A stretch of 6,525 nt of DNA, taken from Actinomycetes bacterium. GTDB lineage: Bacteria > Actinomycetota > Acidimicrobiia > Acidimicrobiales > Palsa-688. The stretch covers positions 1 through 6,525 of the forward strand of contig JAKAXG010000251.1 of the NCBI GenBank assembly GCA_021827225.1, read 5' to 3'. The notes under the pieces were generated by a model. The model did not search any database and was not told the origin of the DNA. It was given only the letters and a program-made list of their open reading frames with translations. The position numbers and the translations under genes were made by a program. Shown piece by piece: positions 1-5,241 of the stretch (position 1 is the first letter of the stretch; every line of letters starts with the position of its first letter).

Positions 1-36
1 GGCCTTGACCAGGCCGTGCATGTCTATGCGCGCCAT
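1..36 (-). CDS. Start of a truncated minus-strand gene (N-terminus only)
   Basis: On the minus strand an ATG at 36-34 opens a frame reading MARIDMHGLVKA, which leaves the window at its left edge. A GGAG lies about six bases upstream of the ATG, so the start is plausible. Twelve residues are too few to identify a family. The pattern of a short beta strand followed by GLVKA resembles the first residues of many ABC-transporter ATPases, but this is only a guess. The gene would be divergent from the DUF3817-like gene at 282, with the 37-281 gap holding both control regions. What is seen is the start codon, the Shine-Dalgarno-like element and an open frame to the edge. That it is a real gene is inference. 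Confidence 0.35.
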   Translation of the reverse strand, partial: MARIDMHGLVKA

Positions 37-57
37 CACTGCTCCAGTGCTCGGGAC

Positions 58-90
58 CGCCGGTGCTCACCGGCGAGCGGCCCACCGGCG
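58..90. promoter_or_regulatory. Cluster of CACCGGCG repeats forming a perfect dyad
   Basis: CGCCGGT (58-64) and ACCGGCG (69-75) form a perfect seven-base inverted repeat around the four bases GCTC. The octamer CACCGGCG occurs directly at 68-75 and again at 83-90, and in inverted form at 58-65. The cluster lies 22 to 54 bases upstream of the minus-strand ATG at 36, where an operator or a 5'-leader hairpin of that gene could sit. In DNA this GC-rich, short GC palindromes also arise by chance, so this is a weak candidate. Confidence 0.25.
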
Positions 91-281
91 GGCCGGCCCG
101 GATCCACACGCTAAGGGTCGCCGTGGACCGGGCCGTGTCGCCGCGGTGGAATGGGGGTTAACTCTTGGGGCACCCACCGTGAACACGGCCGCCCCCGATC
201 ACACCGTTACCGATCTAGGGCAGCTCGCCGCCGCCCTGTGATCCGAGCCGTCCCCCAGGCCCCGATAGCGTTTCGGACGCC

Positions 282-563
282 GTGACCGACTCCCGCCCCG
301 CCGCCCGCCGGCGCGTACCGGCCCTGTGGGCGCTGGGCATGGTCGAGGCCGTCAGCTTCGCCGTCCTGGTGGTGGTGGCGGCGGCCGGAGGCCACCCGGC
401 CGCCCTGGCCGTGACCGGCTTCGTCCACGGCTGCGTGTACCTGGTGAGCCTGGCCACGGCGTGGCGGCTGGTACCGGACGGGCGGGCCCAGGGGCTGGCG
501 GTGATCCCGGGCGTCGGGGCGCTGCTAATGACCCGCCACCTGACCCGTCGGGAGGCCGCCTGA
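282..563 (+). CDS. DUF3817-like small integral membrane protein
   Basis: This is a 93-residue protein of unknown function. After a short Arg-rich, presumably cytoplasmic N-terminus (residues 5-11) there is a hydrophobic segment at about 14-36, a second at about 40-61, and a shorter one at about 71-83 followed by a basic tail (RHLTRRE). Glu22 followed by Ser25 in the first helix, and the His49-Gly50 pair in the second, match the layout I know for DUF3817, a small membrane family common in actinobacteria. The start is the GTG at 282; the next in-frame start, ATG at 339, would remove half of the first helix. There is no convincing Shine-Dalgarno sequence before the GTG, so the exact start is uncertain. 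The gene stands alone and converges on the P450 gene. Codon use is typical of the window. The family call is fair; the cellular role is unknown. Confidence 0.7.
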   Translation: MTDSRPAARRRVPALWALGMVEAVSFAVLVVVAAAGGHPAALAVTGFVHGCVYLVSLATAWRLVPDGRAQGLAVIPGVGALLMTRHLTRREAA

Positions 564-598
564 CTCCCGGCCGGGCCACTGGCGGCCGCTGACCGTCC

Positions 599-621
599 GC
601 CCCTCCCTACCCGTCAGGGGC
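599..621. terminator. Weak hairpin between convergent genes
   Basis: GCCCCT (599-604) pairs with AGGGGC (616-621) around an eleven-base loop, in the 62-base gap between the stop of the DUF3817-like gene (563) and the stop of the P450 gene (626). There is no U-tract on either side. The position suits a bidirectional terminator, but the structure is modest for DNA of this composition. Confidence 0.2.
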
Positions 622-625
622 CGGC

Positions 626-1819
626 TCACGCAGCGGAGAGGCGCACCGGGAGCGACTTGAGGCCGTTGTTGAGGTTGGAACGGATGCGGCGGGCGGGCCC
701 GGTCTGCTCGATACGGGGAAACGTGTCGAGCAGCTCGTCCAGGAACACCCGGCCCTCCAAACGGGCCAGGTGCACGCCCAGGCAGAAGTGCTGGGCCACA
801 CCGAAACTCAGGTGGGGGTTGGGGTGGCGGTGGATGTCGAAGCGGTCCGGGTCGGCGAACACCTCCTCGTCCCGGTTGGCCGAGGTGTACCACATGGCGA
901 CCTTGTCGCCGGCTCTGATCCTCGTGCCCCGCAACTCGGTGTCGGCCGTGGCGGTGCGCCGGAAGTAGTGCAGAGGGTTGGCCCAGCGGAGGATCTCCTC
1001 CACTGCGGACGGCAGGAGGCGGCGGTCGGCGCGCAGCTCCTCCATCTGGTCCGGATGGGAGAGCAGGGCGTGCAGCCCCGAGGACAGCATGGTCTTGGTG
1101 GTGTCGTTGCCGGCGGTCACGAGCTGCACGAAGAAGCTGGCGAACTCCACGTCGGACATCGGTCCCGATCCGAAGTTGCCGGCCAGGATCAGCGAGGCCA
1201 GGTCATCGCGCGGCGGCTCGGAGCGGCGGCGGGCGGCGAAGCCGATGGCGTACATGGCCATGTCCACCATCCCGGTCTGGGCGTCGCTCTCCGGTGCGGC
1301 CAGGTCGGGGTCCTGGCTCGAGGTCCCCTGCTCGGCCCAGGTGCGGATCTGCGGCCAGTCCTCGCGGGGGATGCCGACCAGCTCGCCCACAACCTGCGAG
1401 GGCAGCAGGCCGGCCACTTCGTGGACGAACTCCACCTCGGCTAGCGCCGCGGCGTCAGCGAAGATGGACCGGCATATCTGCCTGATCTGGCCCTCCATGC
1501 GGCCGATCACCCGGGACTTGAAGCTGTCCACCAACGGGCGGCGGTAGGCGGTGTGGCGGGGCGGGTCCATCATGAGCAGCATGTTGCGCGTGCGCTCCAG
1601 TTGCTCCGGCGGGGGGTTCTCGAGGATGACGCCCTGGGCCTCGGCCGAGAACAACCCGGGGTTGCGGGCCACCTGGGCCACGTCGGCGTGCCTGAGGACG
1701 GCCCAGTACCCGGGCTCGCCCGGCATCTCCTGCCAGTACACCGGCTGGCGCTGCCGCAACTCGGCGAAGATCCGGTGGATCGGGCCCTCGACGTAGAGGT
1801 CCGGGTCGTAGATGTCCAC
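626..1819 (-). CDS. Cytochrome P450 (bacterial class I type)
   Basis: A soluble heme-thiolate monooxygenase of 397 residues, the usual length for bacterial P450s. Visible landmarks are: the C-helix region MDPPRHTAYRR (84-94); the oxygen-activating I-helix motif AGNDTT (236-241); the K-helix ExxR (E275-R278); the ADPDRF segment (322-327); and the heme-binding loop SFGVAQHFCLG (338-348) with Cys346 as the iron ligand. The usual FGxGxHxC has Ala342 in place of the second Gly. The 'FRRTATADTEL' and 'SANRDEEVF' segments resemble the CYP124/125/142-like and related lipid or terpene hydroxylase groups, but substrate cannot be inferred. It would need a ferredoxin and reductase encoded elsewhere. The chosen GTG at 1819 has GGAGG seven bases upstream. 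An in-frame GTG at 1855 would add 12 Gly/Ala-rich residues and start two bases after the cupin stop, but it lacks a good Shine-Dalgarno sequence. It is probably co-transcribed with the cupin gene. Confidence 0.95.
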   Translation of the reverse strand: MDIYDPDLYVEGPIHRIFAELRQRQPVYWQEMPGEPGYWAVLRHADVAQVARNPGLFSAEAQGVILENPPPEQLERTRNMLLMMDPPRHTAYRRPLVDSFKSRVIGRMEGQIRQICRSIFADAAALAEVEFVHEVAGLLPSQVVGELVGIPREDWPQIRTWAEQGTSSQDPDLAAPESDAQTGMVDMAMYAIGFAARRRSEPPRDDLASLILAGNFGSGPMSDVEFASFFVQLVTAGNDTTKTMLSSGLHALLSHPDQMEELRADRRLLPSAVEEILRWANPLHYFRRTATADTELRGTRIRAGDKVAMWYTSANRDEEVFADPDRFDIHRHPNPHLSFGVAQHFCLGVHLARLEGRVFLDELLDTFPRIEQTGPARRIRSNLNNGLKSLPVRLSAA

Positions 1820-1826
1820 CCCGGCC

Positions 1827-1831
1827 CCTCC
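1827..1831 (-). promoter_or_regulatory. Ribosome-binding site deciding the P450 start
   Basis: GGAGG on the minus strand (1831 to 1827) stands seven bases before the GTG at 1819. It favours that codon over the upstream in-frame GTG at 1855, which has no comparable element. Confidence 0.6.
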
Positions 1832-1857
1832 GGCGGCCCCGGCCGTGACCGTCACCG

Positions 1858-2316
1858 TCAGTCGACCAGCACCGGCGGCCGGCCCAGGCCCTGCTCCTCG
1901 CACAGGGCCAGATAGAACGCCAGGGTGCCGGCGCCATCGCTGACCGACTCGATCTCGCCTCCGGAGCCGAGGTTGAGGTTGACCCCGTACATGTGGAACC
2001 ACACCCTGGTGTCGTCCTCGACGCACTGCAGGGTGTGCACCGACCCGGCCGGCTCGTAGAGGAAGGAGTGGGCCCGGTTGACGTAGTCGTACTCCTTGTA
2101 CTTCCACGCCCCCGAGCTGGTGTAGCCCCACACCGGACCGGTGTGGCGGTGGGTCGCCACCTCGAACCCGGCCTGGAAGACGTTCTCGATCACCCAGAGG
2201 CCCTCTTTTTCCCGGACCTGGAGCACCCTGATCCTGTTGCCCCCACCCATCTCCGCGAAGGGGATGTCGTCTCCCCCGAGATGCACGGCGGTCGGCACCG
2301 GCGCAGCCACTTGCAT
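1858..2316 (-). CDS. Cupin oxygenase, 2,4'-dihydroxyacetophenone dioxygenase-like
   Basis: A 152-residue single-domain cupin. The first metal-binding motif is at residues 56-65 (HRHTGPVWGY, ligands His56 and His58). The second is YEPAGSVHTL (87-96, ligand His94). The 'HRH-G-V-GYT...W-Y-EY...YEPAGSVHTL' layout is characteristic of proteins annotated as the 2,4'-dihydroxyacetophenone dioxygenase (DAD) family: Fe(II) enzymes of which the studied member cleaves an aryl hydroxyketone to 4-hydroxybenzoate and formate. The usual cupin-motif Glu after HxH is absent, consistent with a three-His iron site. Many family members are uncharacterised, so the substrate is open. The ATG at 2316 has GGAGG six bases upstream; the frame stays open to 2367, but that extension crosses a dyad and is unlikely to be translated. 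The gene lies 94 bases after the LysR stop and 38 bases before the P450 start, suggesting a cupin-P450 operon. Confidence 0.85.
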   Translation of the reverse strand: MQVAAPVPTAVHLGGDDIPFAEMGGGNRIRVLQVREKEGLWVIENVFQAGFEVATHRHTGPVWGYTSSGAWKYKEYDYVNRAHSFLYEPAGSVHTLQCVEDDTRVWFHMYGVNLNLGSGGEIESVSDGAGTLAFYLALCEEQGLGRPPVLVD

Positions 2317-2322
2317 GAGAAC

Positions 2323-2327
2323 CCTCC
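2323..2327 (-). promoter_or_regulatory. Ribosome-binding site deciding the cupin start
   Basis: GGAGG on the minus strand (2327 to 2323, within AGGGGAGGG) lies six bases before the ATG at 2316. It marks that codon as the start rather than the upstream in-frame ATG at 2367. Confidence 0.65.
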
Positions 2328-2352
2328 CCTGACGGGCCTGCGAGGCCCACCC

Positions 2353-2381
2353 GAGAGTAACCGACATCGACGGTCGGTCTC
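2353..2381. promoter_or_regulatory. Candidate operator upstream of the cupin-P450 genes
   Basis: ACCGAC (2360-2365) and GTCGGT (2373-2378) form a perfect six-base inverted repeat around seven bases, flanked by GAGA at 2353 and TCTC at 2378-2381. The site lies 44 to 56 bases upstream of the cupin ATG, in the gap after the LysR gene. It contains CCGACATCGA (2361-2370), nearly the same as CCGACAATCGA in the gap upstream of the LysR gene. A LysR-type protein could bind here to control the cupin and P450 genes. No clear -35/-10 pair is visible. Confidence 0.35.
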
Positions 2382-2410
2382 ACCGGGGCGGCTCCGGCGC
2401 GGACCGGCGC

Positions 2411-3298
2411 CTACCGGACCGCCATCCCCGGGTTGACCGATCGACGAGCGGAGGCGACGACGTCGAGGAACGCCTGGGCTGGCGGGGTGAGCCCGGCCGG
2501 CTCGCATATGAGCCACAGCGGCCGGCGCACCGGAGGGTCGAGCTCGACCAGCCGGGCGCCGAGGGCCGCGGCGGTGGCGGCCAGCGGTCGGGGCAGGAAC
2601 GCCGCACCCGCCCCGGCCAGCACCAGCGGCACCACCGCCTCACGCGAGTGGGTCTCCACCGCCGGCACCAGGGCCCGGGCGGCGCGCAGGGCGCTCAGCT
2701 CGGCGGCCAGCGTGTCCGGGCCCACCGGCACCACCAGGGGGACACCGGCCAGGGCCCCGGCGGCCAGCACCTCCGGGACGTCGGAGTCCGGCGGGAACAC
2801 CCCGACGAACTCCTCGGCGCCGAGCGGCAGGCTGTCCAGCGGGGCGCGGACGGCTCTCGGGGTGATCCCCAGGTCGCAGGCCCCGGCCAGGACCAGCTCC
2901 TCGATACGCTCGGGCCGCTCCGGAGCGTCGATGCGCACCGAGACCCCGGGGTGGAGCCGCCGGAACGCCGCGATCAACGGCACCAGGGTCGCCGCCGCCG
3001 AGGTCGGGGGTGCGGCCACGACCAGCCGGCCGGAGGCCAGCACGGTGTCCGCGGCGGCGGCCCGGACGTCCTCCCGGGCCCGCAGGACCCGCCGGGCCGC
3101 GTCGGTCACCCGCTCCCCCACCGGGGTGGGCGCAGCCCGCCGGCCGGTCCGGCGGAACAGCGCCGCGCCCAGCTCCTGTTCCAGCCCGGCGATGGCGTGG
3201 GAGAGCGCCGGTTGGGACACGTGGCACACCTCGGCGGCCCGCCGGAAGGTCCCCTCGTCCATCACCGCCACCAGGTACTCCAGCTGACGCAGATTCAC
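2411..3298 (-). CDS. LysR-family transcriptional regulator
   Basis: A 295-residue protein, the normal length for the family. The N-terminal winged helix-turn-helix runs from residue 1 to about 60: MNLRQLEYLVAV, then GTFRRAAEVCHVSQPALSHA at 16-35 as the helix-turn-helix, then LEQELGAALFRRTGR. A linker helix follows to about 88. The effector-binding domain (about 90-290) is periplasmic-binding-protein-like, with the typical 'RLVVAAPPTSAAATLVPLIAAF' and 'CDLGITP' landmarks. The inducer is unknown. The start is the GTG at 3298, which gives the canonical family N-terminus; no good Shine-Dalgarno precedes it, so translation may be weak or leaderless. The gene is divergent from the putative oxygenase at 3389, the classic arrangement for a LysR protein and its target. 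It is followed on the same strand by the cupin and P450 genes, which it may also control. An upstream extension of the same frame is just shadow of the divergent gene. Confidence 0.93.
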   Translation of the reverse strand: MNLRQLEYLVAVMDEGTFRRAAEVCHVSQPALSHAIAGLEQELGAALFRRTGRRAAPTPVGERVTDAARRVLRAREDVRAAAADTVLASGRLVVAAPPTSAAATLVPLIAAFRRLHPGVSVRIDAPERPERIEELVLAGACDLGITPRAVRAPLDSLPLGAEEFVGVFPPDSDVPEVLAAGALAGVPLVVPVGPDTLAAELSALRAARALVPAVETHSREAVVPLVLAGAGAAFLPRPLAATAAALGARLVELDPPVRRPLWLICEPAGLTPPAQAFLDVVASARRSVNPGMAVR

Positions 3299-3311
3299 TG
3301 CGCTTATCAAA

Positions 3312-3340
3312 GCATGTCCGACAATCGATTGGACGCATGT
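3312..3340. promoter_or_regulatory. Candidate LysR operator in the divergent region
   Basis: CAATCGATTG (3322-3331) is a perfect ten-base palindrome. Just around it, GTCC (3316-3319) faces GGAC (3331-3334), and GCATGT occurs directly at 3312-3317 and 3335-3340. The palindrome ends 24 bases upstream of the LysR GTG and 57 bases upstream of the oxygenase TTG, a position suited to autoregulation plus control of the divergent gene. LysR sites are usually dyads within T-N11-A. The dyad is seen directly; its function is inferred. Confidence 0.45.
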
Positions 3341-3375
3341 GTCACGGGGGCCGACCATGGGGGCACCGTCGCCCC

Positions 3376-3381
3376 AGGAGG
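3376..3381 (+). promoter_or_regulatory. Ribosome-binding site deciding a TTG start
   Basis: A full AGGAGG is placed seven bases before the TTG at 3389. It is the strongest Shine-Dalgarno sequence in the divergent region and selects the TTG over the in-frame ATG at 3314, which has none. Confidence 0.65.
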
Positions 3382-3388
3382 AGACCAG

Positions 3389-4357
3389 TTGTCTACGCTG
3401 CCCCGCCCACCCGTACTGCTCGGCTCCGCCGTGGACGATCCGGCCGTGGTGGAGGAGCTGCTGGTGCGGCACGGCCCCTACTGGCCGGTGCAGCGGTACG
3501 TGAGCAACGACGCCGAGTACGCCGCCCTGAGCGGGGGACCCAAGGATGCGGCCATGCCGGTGGCGCCGGTGTTCCGCGGCAACTGGGCCCAGCCCGGGGA
3601 GGTGCGGCCCGGTGTCGAGCCTCTGCTGCACAACGAACCTTTCGTGGAGAGCGCCCGCCGCCTGTTCGACGCCGAAGTGGTGCGCCCCACCACCGTCTAT
3701 GTCAACCTGACCCACCAGCTGCCGTTCCCCCAGGGTCCGGGCCACACCGACGTGCCGGCCTTCCGGGGCTTCGACCGCAGCTCCTACCCCATCACGTTCC
3801 TCACGCTCATGGGCCTGTCCGGCCTCTTCGAGGACGCCAGGGTGAAGGTCGCCACCGCGGTGTCGTGGTTCTACCGGGGACCGGATGGGGGCTTCGAGTA
3901 CTGGCCCGAGGGCCCCGACGGCCCGTCGCAGGTCCACGAGGGGGACATCTGGAACACCGCGGTGGTGGCCGACAACGACTTCATGTGGCACCGGGCCCGG
4001 GCTGTGGGCTCCCCCCGGGACGGGCTCCAGCTGCTGACCCTCGACGCCGAGCTGGCCGTCCGCGACGGGGCCTGGGCCATCGTGCAGGACGGCACGGAGG
4101 TGGCGCGCTTCGAGCGGCAGGCGCTGCGCGTCAGCTTGTCCTGGAAGGCCGTCGTCTTCGCCGACGAGGCCGAGCGGGAGCGCCACGACCGGCACACCGC
4201 GGATCTGACGGCCGCCGAGGTGCTGCGGCGCTTCGAGCGGGATCTGACCGGGCGGGGCCGCCGGGTGGCGATCCCCGCCGATCCGTTCCGTGATCCCGCC
4301 TTCATCGGGGTTCTCCACGACGAGTACGTCCGGACGCCGGGCCGCTCGGCGGCGTGA
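3389..4357 (+). CDS. Putative Fe(II)/2-oxoglutarate-type oxygenase-fold protein
   Basis: I do not recognise a named family for this 322-residue soluble protein. It has features of the jelly-roll non-heme iron oxygenases: GHTDVP (118-123) supplies a candidate HxD facial-triad pair (His119, Asp121); GDIWNT (185-190), then DNDFMWHRARAVG (195-207), supplies the distal His201; and LRVSLSWKAVVF (246-257) resembles the RxS strand that binds 2-oxoglutarate. His201 to Arg247 is 46 residues, longer than usual, with a predicted insertion at about 208-245 (GAWAIVQDGTEVARF). The C-terminus (258-322) is charged and probably helical. No signal peptide or membrane segment is present. The start is the TTG at 3389 with AGGAGG ahead; the ATG at 3314 would add 25 residues, lacks a Shine-Dalgarno sequence and would put the palindrome at 3322-3331 inside the gene. 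Divergence from the LysR gene suggests it is a regulated target. That it is a real gene is near certain; the fold assignment is inference from motifs alone. Confidence 0.85.
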   Translation: MSTLPRPPVLLGSAVDDPAVVEELLVRHGPYWPVQRYVSNDAEYAALSGGPKDAAMPVAPVFRGNWAQPGEVRPGVEPLLHNEPFVESARRLFDAEVVRPTTVYVNLTHQLPFPQGPGHTDVPAFRGFDRSSYPITFLTLMGLSGLFEDARVKVATAVSWFYRGPDGGFEYWPEGPDGPSQVHEGDIWNTAVVADNDFMWHRARAVGSPRDGLQLLTLDAELAVRDGAWAIVQDGTEVARFERQALRVSLSWKAVVFADEAERERHDRHTADLTAAEVLRRFERDLTGRGRRVAIPADPFRDPAFIGVLHDEYVRTPGRSAA

Positions 4358-4381
4358 GCCGGGGGCCCGGCTTCACGCCGG
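4357..4381. terminator. Overlapping hairpins between convergent stops
   Basis: AGCCGGG (4357-4363) and CCCGGCT (4366-4372) form a perfect inverted repeat with almost no loop, filling the 15 bases between the stops of two convergent genes. An alternative hairpin pairs CCGGC (4367-4371) with GCCGG (4377-4381) around TTCAC. Neither is followed by a T-run. A bidirectional, U-less terminator is possible. Confidence 0.3.
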
Positions 4382-5068
4382 CCGGGCGGTGGGCCCACGG
4401 CGGCGCTCCGCCCTGTCCCTGATACCGAGCAGCATCCGCCTGGTCATCACCAGGGTGACCGGGTCCATCGCCGCGGCGGCGACACGGGCGGCCGGGCCCC
4501 GGCGGGCACTCCGCCCCCGGGACACCAGCCGGACCCGCTGCGGCCCGTCCTCCAGCACGTGGAACGACCACACCGCGTCCCACGGGAATTCCGGCGGCTG
4601 CTCCCGCAGGACCAGCGAGCGGGGCGGATCGACCAGCGCGACCGGCAGCGACACCCCCGCCTTCATGCCCATCCACCCCGGGGGCACCAGCCGGACCCGG
4701 TCCCCCACCGCCAGGTGCTGCCACTCCTCCCGTATCCGGTCGGCCGAGTGGATGTGGAGTCCGAGCAGGTTCTCCAACCGGTCGTAGCTGTACATCCCTC
4801 CCCGGTCCTGGCCGATCTGGACCAGCCAGCTCCACACGACCTCGGCCGGGGCGTCCACCCCCACAGCCCTGGTGGTCTGATCGGCCGGGGCGGGGACCAG
4901 CTCGTCCCCGGGCAGCGCCATGGACCGCTCGGCTCCGGTCGAGCCCCAGTTCCGCAGGGCCCGGGCCGACTCCAGCACCGACGCCGCCCGGTCCCGCACC
5001 GGCCCCGATGACCGACCGGTGCCACCCAGGGCCCGGCCTGTGCCCCTCTCCTGTCCGGGTCCGTTCAT
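4373..5068 (-). CDS. SRPBCC (START/Bet v1-like) family protein
   Basis: A 231-residue protein. After a low-complexity, Gly/Arg-rich stretch (1-25), the conserved part starts at NWGSTGAERSMALPGDE (40-56). It continues through TTRAVGVDAPAEVVWSWLVQIGQ (65-87), GGMYSYDRLENLLGLHIHSAD (90-110) and the strand VGDRVRLVPPGW (121-132), and ends with the amphipathic helix TRRMLLGIRDRAERR (209-223). This pattern fits the actinobacterial SRPBCC group whose members form a helix-grip cavity for hydrophobic ligands. Enzymatic or carrier function is not established for this group, so no reaction is proposed. The ATG at 5068 is the longest start but has no Shine-Dalgarno; a downstream GTG at codon 24 or 31 would still keep the whole conserved domain, so the first 30 residues are uncertain. 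It converges on the putative oxygenase gene and diverges from the MFS gene. A link to the oxygenase cluster is only positional. Confidence 0.85.
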   Translation of the reverse strand: MNGPGQERGTGRALGGTGRSSGPVRDRAASVLESARALRNWGSTGAERSMALPGDELVPAPADQTTRAVGVDAPAEVVWSWLVQIGQDRGGMYSYDRLENLLGLHIHSADRIREEWQHLAVGDRVRLVPPGWMGMKAGVSLPVALVDPPRSLVLREQPPEFPWDAVWSFHVLEDGPQRVRLVSRGRSARRGPAARVAAAAMDPVTLVMTRRMLLGIRDRAERRRGPTARPA

Positions 5069-5241
5069 AGCGACGAGCGTGCCGGGGCCGGATCCGACCC
5101 GTCAGGGGCGAACGCCACACCGGCCGGGGTCGCGGCAGGTGACGTAGTGCTCTGTTCCGGGCAGGCCGGGCGTGGCCAGAGTTCGCGCTGAGGATTCCTA
5201 GCGGCCGTGGCCAGGGTGTGCCTGGCGGAGGGAGGCGCGCG

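Noticed and set aside
5..241. A plus-strand 78-codon open frame starting with TTG, including a tidy 20-codon GTG-started tail at about 179-241
   Set aside because: It is Arg/Ala-rich in its first half, has no recognisable domain and spans the repeat cluster and the divergent gap. The short tail looks protein-like but stops after 20 codons, so I do not claim a gene or a remnant.
1856..2383. Upstream extension of the P450 reading frame through the cupin gene, giving a 585-residue protein
   Set aside because: The extension is out-of-frame shadow of the cupin gene, with Arg/Gly-rich composition and no P450 features. A P450-cupin fusion is not supported.
3329..3357. TTGGAC as a -35 box for the divergent oxygenase gene
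   Set aside because: No acceptable -10 hexamer lies 16-19 bases downstream.
3299..4318. Upstream extension of the LysR reading frame across the divergent oxygenase gene, giving a 635-residue protein
   Set aside because: The canonical LysR N-terminus starts at 3298; the rest is antisense shadow of the plus-strand gene.
5069..5241. Promoters or a phage or IS remnant in the gap between the SRPBCC and MFS genes
   Set aside because: I see only a repeated GTGGCCAG and short GC-rich dyads, with no convincing -35/-10 pair, no terminal repeats and no coding remnant.
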